Virus record (IMG/VR): IMGVR_UViG_3300029265_000561
Coordinates: 1-39,108 of that record
DNA: 39,108 nt
Source of the DNA: a virus
Direction: 5' to 3' (one strand)
Below the pieces are notes generated by a model that saw only the letters and a program-made list of their open reading frames with translations, was not told the DNA's origin and made no database searches. Position 1 is the first letter of the stretch; each line of letters starts with the position of its first letter. Positions 26,514-33,409 of the stretch are shown in pieces. The position numbers and the translations under genes are program-made.

Positions 26514-26696
26514 ATGAAAAAAACAAGAGGTGAGCGAAGATCAACAAAGTTTGAATCTTTTAAAAACAAAATCTATTTATTAAGCTGGATGCAGATACAC
26601 GTAAACATAATTGGTATGCCTGTATTTATTAGAAAGGTTCATACACCTAATAGAATAATAGTTAGTACCGTTAATCAAAACGGCTTTACAATATAA
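26514..26696 (+). CDS. Small basic protein of unknown function
   Basis: 60 residues, N-terminus MKKTRGERRSTKFESFKN, then two beta-like stretches (MQIHVNIIGMPVFIRKV, RIIVSTVN). It starts 4 bases after the previous stop. No family recognised. Confidence 0.5.
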   Translation: MKKTRGERRSTKFESFKNKIYLLSWMQIHVNIIGMPVFIRKVHTPNRIIVSTVNQNGFTI

Positions 26697-26747
26697 AACC
26701 TTTTTTTAGTGTTGGGGATCAAGCACTATCATTTAATTAATAATAAT

Positions 26748-27050
26748 ATGGACATAGGACAATCAGAACCACAAGCAAAACAATTAAACACAGAAGGTAC
26801 TTTAAGAAACTCTTTTCATAAATTACTGTCAGTAGAGGATGAATTAGAGAATCTTTTAAGTTTAAGTAATGAACTAAGACGAAACATGGAAGGAATAGGT
26901 CTAGACCCTGTAAATAATGAAAGTTTAAAATGTTCTGTTCAAGATGAAACTACTGTAGTTGGTCAGTTTGATATTTTATCATCTAGGTTATCAAGTTTAA
27001 TTTTAAAGATTTATGAAAACAACGTAGTTGTTTTAAAAATGATAGGGTAG
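26748..27050 (+). CDS. Helical protein of unknown function, last gene of the operon
   Basis: 100 residues from the ATG at 26748 (MDIGQSEPQAKQ); an upstream TTG start at 26709 is unlikely. It is mostly helical with Leu/Ser spacing (VEDELENLLSLSNELRRN, FDILSSRLSSLILKIYEN). A terminator hairpin follows 40 bases later. No family recognised. Confidence 0.55.
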   Translation: MDIGQSEPQAKQLNTEGTLRNSFHKLLSVEDELENLLSLSNELRRNMEGIGLDPVNNESLKCSVQDETTVVGQFDILSSRLSSLILKIYENNVVVLKMIG

Positions 27051-27090
27051 CTCCTACTGCTGACGGAATCAAAATGTAATAACGGTAAAA

Positions 27091-27126
27091 AAAACCCTAG
27101 CATTAATTTGTTAGGGTTTTCTTTTT
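27091..27126. terminator. Terminator between convergent operons
   Basis: AAAACCCTA, 12-base loop, TAGGGTTTT, followed by CTTTTTG on + and preceded by an A-run, so it can work in both directions. It ends the rightward metabolism operon. The stop codon of the leftward 113-residue gene (27111-27113) lies within it. Confidence 0.7.
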
Positions 27127-27452
27127 GAATATATTGAGTATTCATTATAGACCTCCATAGCTCTATTAAGAGTAGATATTTCTCGTTTTATTCTAATGTC
27201 AATACAACTATTTTCTGCCGTGTATTTTTCATTGTCAGTATATAGCCACCAAGTGTTTGTATCATGCCTACCAATCTCTATTGACACACTAGATAACCAC
27301 CTTCGATAACAAGAGTGTATAATAAATTCTGGTAAGTTCTCAAAAGGGATCAAACCTAAAACCAAGACTCCATAATCAACAATTTTAAAATTAGAGTCCT
27401 CTTGTAAGATCCAATCATTAAAATCTAACCTAGCCTTTCCATGTAGTCTCAT
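27111..27452 (-). CDS. Protein of unknown function downstream of the helicase
   Basis: 113 residues, Trp/Tyr/Ile-rich, alternating beta-like stretches (FKIVDYGVLVLGLIPFENL, SVSIEIGRHDTNTWWLY) and a C-terminal helix. It overlaps the helicase stop by 1 base, so it is translated with it. No family recognised; it could be an accessory subunit of the helicase. Confidence 0.6.
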   Translation of the reverse strand: MRLHGKARLDFNDWILQEDSNFKIVDYGVLVLGLIPFENLPEFIIHSCYRRWLSSVSIEIGRHDTNTWWLYTDNEKYTAENSCIDIRIKREISTLNRAMEVYNEYSIYSKRKP

Positions 27453-29257
27453 TAGTATTCTACTATCTTAACGTTAATGCCTAAATCTTTTGCTTCGTTT
27501 ATTTTACACATCGTCCTAGCACAATTACCATTATAAAAAGCAATTACTCCGTCCACAACCTTCATGTTACCGTCATATTCTAATCCTAAAAAATCCTTAC
27601 TGCCAGCAATACAAGTTTTAAGAACATCGTCTTTACGCCTGTCTATACCGTCTAAAACAGCAAAGTTTTTTTCGCTAGACAAAAAATAATTTATTCTTTC
27701 CAAATATAATTTATAAACATCAAAATCTTTATCGGCTAAAATTAAGATAGTCATATCAAATATAGACTTTAAACCCATTTCTTTAATAACAGAATCACGG
27801 TAGTCAATCATGTTTTTAGTATCAAAAGACCATTTAGACTTCGTTAGAGTCCATTTTAGATAGCTAGATTCCGTTTTTACTAAATCTTTAATGCTTTTGC
27901 CACTATGTTTGCCAAAGTGCATTAGATAGCCTTGTTCGTGTTTTAATAAATCTTTTTCTTTTTTACGTTGGGTATAATTGAATTTAGATATTTCGTGATT
28001 TCTAGAAGGTTGATATCCGTCTTTAAGAGAATATCCTGTAAGCATTTTGTCACTATTCCAAGCTTGATAACCATTAGTATAAGGTTGGTCTTCAAATGTA
28101 ATATCTTCCACTCTTCCAAAGCTATTATAGCTTCCGCTAAGATCAATTATAGTGGCAAACTCTTTACCTTCAAACTTCCTTACTAAACGACCAACTATTT
28201 GATACCATATTATTAATGAATTAGTAGGTCTTGCCATTACAGCACTTGCTAAATTAGGTTTGTCAAAGCCTTCAATTAAAACACCTACGTTAGATATTCC
28301 TTTTAACCTACCTTCTTTAAAATCATTTATAATTCTAGTGCGATCTTTCTTTTTAGTTTTACCATGAAGAACCTCAAATCCTTCTAATAAAAAAGCTACT
28401 TGTTCAGCTTCTTTAACGCTTGCTAAATAAACTATGCACGATTCATTACCTTCTGAAAAAAGTTTATTTACCGCAGCAACGCATTTAGAAACTATATCGT
28501 TTTTGGCATAAAAAATTTCTAATGACTTTTGAGTATAATCATTGCCAGTAGTGTTAAGCTCTAGCATTGTCTCATCTAGGTCTTCTACTTCATATCTAAT
28601 AGGACTCCACCTACCTTTGTCTACAATATCTTTTATTTGAACTATGCTTTCTATTGATGAATAAAAACAGTCACGCATTCTATTCATCATCTTTAGCCAA
28701 CCTTTATCTAGTCTTAAAGGAGTAGCCGTAACACCTATGAGTCTACACTTTTTTATTTGCTCATAGAAAACATGAAGTTGAGATTCTTTTAAAGAGTTAT
28801 TATGAGCTTCATCACAAAGTATAACAACCTCTTTGTCTATGTAAAAGTCAATGTATTTTTTTATTGTTCCTATAGTTGCAAATGTAACTTTACCTAAATC
28901 TTTTTTACCTAAACTAGCAGAGCAAATAGAAGCCTTGTAGCCATATCCTATGTACTTTTCATAATTCTGTTCAAGCAATTCTTTTTTAGGAACAATGTTT
29001 ATGAACCACTTTTCTGGAAAAGCAGCAGCAACGTTAGCTATTAAGATACTCTTTCCGTATGAGGTGGGGTAAACAAAAAGACCTTTTTTCTGTGACTTGC
29101 CTTTAACAAAAGCAATCATCTTGTCAATTTCTATTTGTTGATCTGGGTAAGGCTTATGCAATTTATTTATATTTTTTATTGAGTTTATCCGATGTTGTAA
29201 AACATATTGCTTAATGTTCGTGAAATTCCATTCCACACGTCTTGCATTTTGTGGCAC
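27452..29257 (-). CDS. SF2 helicase fused to DUF3820-like and DUF2493/SLOG-like domains
   Basis: 601 residues. Superfamily 2 motifs: I PTSYGKS (64-70), II DEAH (149-152), III TATP (177-180), VI QIVGRLVR (353-360). Residues 447-470 (HFGKHSGKS, then SYLKW) match the small DUF3820/ExoX-C-terminal-like module. Residues about 502-601 resemble DUF2493 of the SLOG superfamily: TILILADKDF, then VLDGIDRRKDDVLK, then VIAFYNGNCARTMCKINEAK and GINVKIV; the usual GaD and GT signatures are degraded. It probably remodels DNA during phage replication; the C-terminal domains may sense a nucleotide or bind DNA ends. The start is upstream of the Q-motif-like YPDQQ and overlaps the previous gene by 47 bases. Confidence 0.85.
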   Translation of the reverse strand: MPQNARRVEWNFTNIKQYVLQHRINSIKNINKLHKPYPDQQIEIDKMIAFVKGKSQKKGLFVYPTSYGKSILIANVAAAFPEKWFINIVPKKELLEQNYEKYIGYGYKASICSASLGKKDLGKVTFATIGTIKKYIDFYIDKEVVILCDEAHNNSLKESQLHVFYEQIKKCRLIGVTATPLRLDKGWLKMMNRMRDCFYSSIESIVQIKDIVDKGRWSPIRYEVEDLDETMLELNTTGNDYTQKSLEIFYAKNDIVSKCVAAVNKLFSEGNESCIVYLASVKEAEQVAFLLEGFEVLHGKTKKKDRTRIINDFKEGRLKGISNVGVLIEGFDKPNLASAVMARPTNSLIIWYQIVGRLVRKFEGKEFATIIDLSGSYNSFGRVEDITFEDQPYTNGYQAWNSDKMLTGYSLKDGYQPSRNHEISKFNYTQRKKEKDLLKHEQGYLMHFGKHSGKSIKDLVKTESSYLKWTLTKSKWSFDTKNMIDYRDSVIKEMGLKSIFDMTILILADKDFDVYKLYLERINYFLSSEKNFAVLDGIDRRKDDVLKTCIAGSKDFLGLEYDGNMKVVDGVIAFYNGNCARTMCKINEAKDLGINVKIVEY

Positions 29258-29435
29258 TTGTAGTATTTAAAATTCCTTGAAAATAACCGCAAGACGATTT
29301 TACAACACCGTATAAAGAAAATGCTTTATTCATACCTTCTATAACACCTGTAAGTCTTTGGTTTTCTTTTTCAAGGGTTTGCACTTTATTTAAAACACTT
29401 TCCCATTCTTGGTCAGTAATAGTATATTTTTTCAT
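29211..29435 (-). CDS. Small coiled-coil protein with C-terminal zinc site
   Basis: 74 residues. Residues about 10-35 are coiled coil (WESVLNKVQTLEKENQRL). The end has CKTCGMEFHEH, a plausible C-x2-C...H-x-H zinc site, with another Cys at about 49. It overlaps the helicase start by 47 bases. No family recognised. Confidence 0.6.
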   Translation of the reverse strand: MKKYTITDQEWESVLNKVQTLEKENQRLTGVIEGMNKAFSLYGVVKSSCGYFQGILNTTSATKCKTCGMEFHEH

Positions 29436-29495
29436 TGTTTAATTATTTAAGTTATTATTTTGTCGCACTTTCCTTATACCATACGTTGGTAGTAA

Positions 29496-29705
29496 TTATT
29501 TTAACCTATTCATACTACCATCTTTACAATAGACAATTATATCATTAAGGTCTGTGGTAAATCTATTAACACCTCCTTTGTTTTCGCATTCTTTGCAAAT
29601 TTTTTCAAGGTCATATTCGTAAAATGTCTGTTTACAAGCGGTTAAAAGAACTACAACCAACACCATATAAAGTGCATAGCTAATTTTTGTTTTTAAGTTT
29701 TTCAT
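29496..29705 (-). CDS. Small phage lipoprotein
   Basis: 69 residues. A lipoprotein signal is clear: basic start (MKNLKTK), hydrophobic core (ALYMVLVVVLL) and lipobox LTAC with Cys at residue 24. The mature 46 residues contain three more Cys (CKEC and YCKDG). Small lipoproteins expressed early by phages often block receptors or superinfecting phages, but also serve in lysis; its place in the leftward operon favours the first. Function is inferred. Confidence 0.65.
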   Translation of the reverse strand: MKNLKTKISYALYMVLVVVLLTACKQTFYEYDLEKICKECENKGGVNRFTTDLNDIIVYCKDGSMNRLK

Positions 29706-29751
29706 TTTCTGTTTATTTAAGTTTTTTAATTATTCAATGTTTCGTTCTGTT

Positions 29752-29799
29752 TTAGGTCGCTACGCCACCTGACCACCATACAATTATTTCATTTACCAT
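29752..29799 (-). pseudogene. Remnant of a PP-loop (PAPS-reductase-like) gene
   Basis: A 15-codon frame ending at TAA: MVNEIIVWWSGGVAT. The strand plus SGGV is the ATP-pyrophosphate loop that opens PAPS-reductase and related phage enzymes, where it is normally followed by S or A and some 200 residues. Here it stops at once and no continuation is seen in any frame downstream. It overlaps the 46-residue gene by 7 bases. It probably marks a deletion scar. Confidence 0.45.
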
Positions 29800-29933
29800 A
29801 TTAAAAAAGTTATAAAAACTATTACAATAATATAAATTAAATAAGCTAAACAGTCGTTAGGTGCTTCTTTTCCAATAGATTTATAATAATCTCTTTCTTC
29901 TTCTATCATTTCTTGTGGTGTTCCTGAGTTCAT
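29793..29933 (-). CDS. Tiny single-pass membrane protein, 46 residues
   Basis: Acidic N-terminus (MNSGTPQEMIEEERDYY) and one C-terminal membrane segment of about 18 residues (LAYLIYIIVIVFITFLIW) ending at the stop. Tail-anchored topology. In the leftward operon between the winged-helix gene and the lipoprotein gene. Function unknown. Confidence 0.55.
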   Translation of the reverse strand: MNSGTPQEMIEEERDYYKSIGKEAPNDCLAYLIYIIVIVFITFLIW

Positions 29934-30001
29934 CTTGTATTGTTTTAAATTAGTAACCTCTAGTACTTGTTATTAAATTGCTTTGTATTTTTTCATAAAT
30001 A

Positions 30002-30544
30002 TTAATTTTTAACGCCAAAGTCTGGCTTTTCTGTTTTCTTATAATTGCTCATTAGATCATGGCTAGGTTTATCATTACCCTTCAAAACTACTGGTAAACT
30101 CTTATCGACATATCTAGGATTAAATAAATACTTTGTTCTAGCAATGCTGCCGTCATCTTCTTTAAACTTATTTACTTTGTAAACGATTTTATAAAACAAA
30201 AGCTTATTTCTAAAACTAAAGAAAGTGTCTTTAGATACACCTTTGCCAGAACCATCCTTAATAGTATTCATATCCATATCAAAAAGATACCCCTCATGAC
30301 CACCCATCCCTTTAGGTACTGAATTGTAAACCAAAAAAAATAACATACCCATTTCAGTTATACTAACCTCTTCCATAAACTCGCTAGGAAAGAATCTAGA
30401 TAATCTAAACTTGCCTTGACGAGAACTATAAGACCAAGAAGTTAAAGAACCTCCGTCACCAATACCTATAGTACCAACGTTCTTAACGCCCATGCTACTG
30501 TCTAAAAAAGAATTAATCTCGCTGTAATCAATTAAATATCCCAT
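30002..30544 (-). CDS. Winged-helix-like protein, possible replication initiator
   Basis: 180 residues. The middle (SITEMGMLFFLVYNSV, then KDTFFSFRNKLLFYKIVYKVN, then TKYLFNPRYV) follows the order of a winged-helix domain with a closing beta hairpin, as in RepL-like plasmid replication proteins, where an xNPxY strand is usual. The first gene of the leftward operon, next to a 1-kb repeat-rich non-coding region that could hold an origin. Replication role is an inference; a transcription regulator is the alternative. Confidence 0.5.
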   Translation of the reverse strand: MGYLIDYSEINSFLDSSMGVKNVGTIGIGDGGSLTSWSYSSRQGKFRLSRFFPSEFMEEVSITEMGMLFFLVYNSVPKGMGGHEGYLFDMDMNTIKDGSGKGVSKDTFFSFRNKLLFYKIVYKVNKFKEDDGSIARTKYLFNPRYVDKSLPVVLKGNDKPSHDLMSNYKKTEKPDFGVKN

Positions 30545-30636
30545 TCCTTATATAAGGTAAAGTTTTTACAAATATAGTGTAATTATTAAGGTTAATACTA
30601 ATTTATTACTAAAACTTTACCCTTAATAAGGAATGG
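30541..30636. repeat. 26-bp inverted repeat around the leftward promoter
   Basis: Left arm 30541-30566 and right arm 30611-30636 match in inverted orientation at 23 of 26 positions (outer 11 and inner 9 exact). The left arm holds the start codon of the 180-residue gene; the 44-base spacer holds its promoter box. It could be an operator, a site for the encoded protein, or an RNA fold-back. Confidence 0.7.
30569..30576 (-). promoter_or_regulatory. -7 box of the leftward operon
   Basis: On the minus strand this reads TATATTTG, matching TAnnTTTG, 24 bases before the ATG of the 180-residue gene. It lies just inside the inverted repeat that flanks this start. No consensus -33 box was seen. Confidence 0.55.
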
Positions 30637-31447
30637 CGTTAACAGCCTTAAAGACACTTGTTTAGGCACGTTATCACACCACAACAACACGCTCTAAGCC
30701 CAGTAAAAGCATTGCTACTCCCTTTCTTTACTTAAGGATAAACATTATTTAGTGGGATAAGAATTTATATAGAGGGATAGTGATATTTAGATTTTACACT
30801 TAGTTACAGACTAGTGGTTATTATGATTATACGCAGCATTTTTTTCCAATGGGTTTTTTGTTTCAGAAAGCCCCTACCCCTATTTATAAATGATTGATGT
30901 TTGAAAAGTTTTAGCGTTTTTATATGGCTGTGTCTTCCTTCTATATTTTGGGAACTATAACTATATATCTAACTTATTAAGTCCTCATACGTGACGTATA
31001 TGGTTTAATGGTGGGCAGTTATACTAATACGCTAAGCATATCAACATAGTATTATGAGTTAATCATATTCATTTGCTGGTATGGGTTAAGTACTGACACA
31101 ATACCACTACATTAAACCACCGCAAACAATAACAGGAGTAAGAAGCAAAACGATTTTATTAAAGAATCATTAATTAACTATAATTTTCTTTCGTCTTCCT
31201 GCTTTAAAAACTGGCTAAAAAAAAGCAGGATCAAAAGTATAAAATAAAAAAGGCGGTATATATTTCATTTGTTTTTTAATGGTCATATGATAAGCTATAT
31301 TTTAAAAGGCGTAATTAATAAAAGTATTAATATAATTTCGATTATGATTTTTAGAATGCTGGTTATCTTTATACGTGGTATAAATTACTTTTTAATGTAG
31401 TTCATCGGTTATAGTGTTAAAGTTTGGCTTTAGAGCAATGAAATATA
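30637..31447. other. Gene-free region, inverted-repeat-rich (possible origin)
   Basis: About 800 bases with no convincing frame on either strand. Small dyads include ATACGT-g-ACGTAT at 30987-30999, TCCTGCTTT/AAAGCAGGA at 31197-31230, TTTATAC-gtg-GTATAAA at 31368-31384 and the larger repeat at 31001-31119. GGGATA occurs twice near 30754-30780. No iteron series or DnaA-box cluster was recognised. Location between divergent operons, beside a putative initiator, fits an origin or control region. Confidence 0.4.
31001..31119. repeat. Nested inverted repeats
   Basis: Outer stem TGGTTTAATG (31001-31010) with CATTAAACCA (31110-31119), extended after a 2-base bulge by GTGG/CCAC. Inner stem TAATAC (31025-31030) with GTATTA (31049-31054). 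It could form a cruciform or a structured RNA. No reading frame explains it. Confidence 0.6.
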
Positions 31448-31477
31448 TTGAATTTCCTTCATTAGGTTGTATATTTG
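31448..31477 (+). promoter_or_regulatory. Consensus Bacteroidota promoter for the early region
   Basis: TTG at 31448-31450, exactly 19 bases, then TATATTTG at 31470-31477: the full TTG-N19-TAnnTTTG consensus. Transcription would start near 31483-31486, at the 5' side of the tRNA-like RNA, and continue into the early gene array. Confidence 0.7.
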
Positions 31478-31483
31478 TGCATG

Positions 31484-31614
31484 CTCTTGCGTGAGCTGGT
31501 TGTTCTTTGAAATCTTGGTCTTTCCCCTAATGCAATAGGGCAAACTACCAAAACGAGCGTAAACGGTTAACAGGGTGCAAATCCTTGTTTGTGGTTCGAT
31601 TCCATTAATACGCA
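31484..31614 (+). ncRNA. tRNA-like structured RNA candidate
   Basis: Closing stem TGCGTG (31488-31493) with TACGCA (31609-31614), including one G-U. Inside are a hairpin TTGGT/ACCAA enclosing CCCTA/TAGGG (about 31515-31551); a 7-bp stem with 7-base loop AACAGGG-tgcaaat-CCTTGTT (31569-31589), like an anticodon arm; and GTGG-ttcgatt-CCAT (31591-31605), a T-arm-like hairpin with the TTCGATT loop. There is no CCA and no normal D-arm. A shorter fold, 31557-31613 closed by GCGTA/TACGC, would be a D-armless tRNA. It may be a decayed tRNA or a leader RNA. Confidence 0.4.
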
Positions 31615-31637
31615 CTAAACAAATAAATTATACTATT

Positions 31638-31880
31638 ATGAAAAACACATTTTTATCATACACAGATAACTCCTTTGCATACGAAAGCACAAAAGAGTTA
31701 TCTATTGAAAGCCTAAAGAGACAGCAGGCAAAGAATAATACAAGTTCGGGAGCTTGTTTTATTGTAGACGTTAGCGACATTAAAAACGGTACTGAAATCA
31801 TCATGGAATATAATTATATTAAATTTCAAAATGAAACATTTGAAGATGTGAAAAGAGAATCTTATATTTTTAACTTTTAA
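31638..31880 (+). CDS. First early-region protein, unknown function
   Basis: 80 residues from the ATG at 31638; a longer frame through the tRNA-like RNA is rejected. Beta-rich C-terminus (GACFIVDVSDIKNGTEIIMEYNYIKF). Directly downstream of the early promoter and the structured RNA, so probably the first translated gene of this transcript. No family recognised. Confidence 0.6.
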   Translation: MKNTFLSYTDNSFAYESTKELSIESLKRQQAKNNTSSGACFIVDVSDIKNGTEIIMEYNYIKFQNETFEDVKRESYIFNF

Positions 31881-31890
31881 AAAAATAATC

Positions 31891-32004
31891 ATGAAAAACT
31901 TATCTGAAAACCAAATCGTTTTTTTGTCGGGCTTGTGTTCCTTTCTTTTAGCGATAACACTTTTAAGCTCCCCCTTCATTTATGGGTATATATTTAACCA
32001 CTAA
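31891..32004 (+). CDS. Tiny membrane protein, 37 residues
   Basis: MKNLSENQ followed by a long hydrophobic stretch (IVFLSGLCSFLLAITLL) and a short aromatic tail. Leader AAAAATAATC before the ATG, as for neighbours. Single-pass membrane protein; function unknown. It resembles in plan the 32-residue protein at 32501. Confidence 0.5.
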   Translation: MKNLSENQIVFLSGLCSFLLAITLLSSPFIYGYIFNH

Positions 32005-32015
32005 AAAAAATAATC

Positions 32016-32204
32016 ATGATAATAGAAATAAGTGAATCAGCATTTCAAAAATTATTTAATAGTAGTAATTTGATAAAAGTAGAAAATTTAGAGCATGCAA
32101 GGAAACACCATTATAAAAATAATGAAATAGAAATTTCTGGTTTAATCCTTCATAATTTCATAGGTAATATAGTTCAGCACTATTTAATAGACATTAACGC
32201 ATAA
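32016..32204 (+). CDS. Small early protein, unknown
   Basis: 62 residues, helical N-terminus (ISESAFQKLFNSSNLIK), a basic His-rich patch (EHARKHHYKNN) and an Ile-rich end. A/T-rich leader before the ATG. No family recognised. Confidence 0.5.
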   Translation: MIIEISESAFQKLFNSSNLIKVENLEHARKHHYKNNEIEISGLILHNFIGNIVQHYLIDINA

Positions 32205-32215
32205 AAAATACAATC

Positions 32216-32476
32216 ATGAAAAAATTATCTTATACCTCACTAATGAACCTCAAACCTACATTTTACAGCTCAATAATAAACCAATTAGGGCAAAAAGTAG
32301 ATTTCTACGAGCATCCAACACAAGGAGACGAGTCCGAAATTATCGGAGTCATAGAGAAATACAAAGAAGCGTTTCAAACTGGTTTTTTTGATACAGAAGA
32401 ATTTTATAAAGACAGTGATTATAATCCTGTTTATATGCACGGTTCAGTATCTCCTGCGTGGGAGTTTGATTTATAA
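32216..32476 (+). CDS. Small acidic early protein, unknown
   Basis: 86 residues with several aromatic residues (DFYEHPTQGDESEIIG, GFFDTEEFYKDSDYNPVY) and an acidic C-terminal half ending WEFDL. The composition is that of a soluble protein. No family recognised. Confidence 0.55.
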   Translation: MKKLSYTSLMNLKPTFYSSIINQLGQKVDFYEHPTQGDESEIIGVIEKYKEAFQTGFFDTEEFYKDSDYNPVYMHGSVSPAWEFDL

Positions 32477-32500
32477 ATTAACTTTTAAAATTATATCAAT

Positions 32501-32599
32501 ATGAAAAACTTACCTAAAAAAATATTTTACTGTGTCTTTTACGCCACAATAACCAGCATTTTAATAATTATAATAGGAGTAACACTTTTAAACATATAG
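32501..32599 (+). CDS. Tiny membrane protein, 32 residues
   Basis: MKNLPKK followed by one membrane segment of about 22 residues (YATITSILIIIIGVTLL). Starts like the 37-residue protein at 31891, perhaps a distant duplicate. Function unknown. Confidence 0.45.
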   Translation: MKNLPKKIFYCVFYATITSILIIIIGVTLLNI

Positions 32600-32602
32600 A
32601 CC

Positions 32603-32815
32603 ATGAAAAAATTAACAGCAGTACAAGGAAGATTATATGAAAAGCTATTAGTTTATATGACCACAAAAAGCCCCATGAAATCCGACCATCTAAAAAATTT
32701 AACTGAATTTAAAACTTTTAGCTCATCTTTTAACGCCTTACTTTCTAAAGGTTGGGTTAAACGTTACAAAGAAGGAGACGGAAATAATACATATATATTA
32801 ACTAAAAAAAAATAA
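32603..32815 (+). CDS. Small winged-helix-like protein
   Basis: 70 residues. Helix (VQGRLYEKLLVYM), helix (KSDHLKNLTEFKTFSSSFNALLSKGWV), then a beta hairpin (VKRYKEGDGNNTYILTKK): the order of a winged HTH. It may bind DNA and regulate host or phage transcription. Judged by pattern only. Confidence 0.5.
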   Translation: MKKLTAVQGRLYEKLLVYMTTKSPMKSDHLKNLTEFKTFSSSFNALLSKGWVKRYKEGDGNNTYILTKKK

Positions 32816-32819
32816 GACC

Positions 32820-33077
32820 ATGAAAACTCAGATAATGATACAAGGACAGCCAGCAAGTGTTACGACACTTTTAAATAAGATACAGACAGTTAACAGCGAG
32901 GAAGAAAAGCTTCCATTTAACAGCGTCTTAGTAACTTTTAAAACTAAAAAAGAAGCGGTTAAATCATTAAGCAATTCTTACCAGCTATTAAAAGGAGAGG
33001 AAACAACAACTTATTTAAGAGGTTTAATAATTTCATACGATGCTGCAAAAGCTTGCATAGTTAAAAATAGATCTTAA
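32820..33077 (+). CDS. Small early protein, unknown
   Basis: 85 residues. Mixed alpha/beta (MIQGQPASVTTLLNKIQ, NSVLVTFKTKKEAVKSLSNSYQLL, LRGLIISYDAAKACIVK). It starts 4 bases after the preceding stop. No family recognised. Confidence 0.55.
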   Translation: MKTQIMIQGQPASVTTLLNKIQTVNSEEEKLPFNSVLVTFKTKKEAVKSLSNSYQLLKGEETTTYLRGLIISYDAAKACIVKNRS

Positions 33078-33094
33078 TTCTTTATCATAGGTTT

Positions 33095-33116
33095 ACGGTT
33101 AACCTTTAAAAACCGT
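33095..33116 (+). promoter_or_regulatory. Leader hairpin
   Basis: ACGGTT, 10-base loop, AACCGT in the 66-base gap before the ATG at 33144. Its 3' arm opens a 17-base direct repeat, AAAACCGTTTAAATAAT (33109-33125), found again at 33375-33391 across the end of the next gene. No U-tract follows, so it is not a terminator. Confidence 0.4.
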
Positions 33117-33143
33117 TTAAATAATATTATAAAAGACAAAATC

Positions 33144-33386
33144 ATGAAAACACAATCTTTACAATTAGCAGAATTTAAAAGGAAAGCAAATATTTTAATA
33201 GATGAAAAAGAAAGCCGTTTAATAAGTTACGATACAGAAGTCGCAACTTATAACCATACAAATAAAAAAGTAACTGTTAACGGTTGGTACAGTGCGACAA
33301 CTTCCCGACATATAAACGCCTTTTTAAAATTTTATGGACTTGATCCGATGAATAAAAAACAAATGCAAAAAGATAAAACCGTTTAA
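33144..33386 (+). CDS. Small conserved-type phage protein
   Basis: 80 residues. RLISYDTEVATYNHTNKKVTVNGWYSATTSRHINAFL has the S-x-TT-x-x-HI pattern found in many small Bacteroidota phage proteins of unknown function (recalled, not searched). The stop lies within the second copy of a 17-base direct repeat. Confidence 0.55.
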   Translation: MKTQSLQLAEFKRKANILIDEKESRLISYDTEVATYNHTNKKVTVNGWYSATTSRHINAFLKFYGLDPMNKKQMQKDKTV

Positions 33387-33409
33387 ATAATCTTACAAAA
33401 TAAAACATC

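Noticed and set aside
31197-31230. 9-bp hairpin TCCTGCTTT/AAAGCAGGA as a terminator
   Set aside because: No U-tract follows on either strand; retained only as part of the dyad-rich region.
31557-31613. Ordinary tRNA gene
   Set aside because: No D-arm, no complete 7-bp acceptor stem, no U at position 33 of the anticodon-like loop and no CCA; reported only as a tRNA-like candidate.
31430-31615. 61-codon leftward frame with RINGIEPQTRI
   Set aside because: It runs opposite the promoter and the tRNA-like RNA; the NGIEP peptide is the usual false product of the strand opposite a T-arm.
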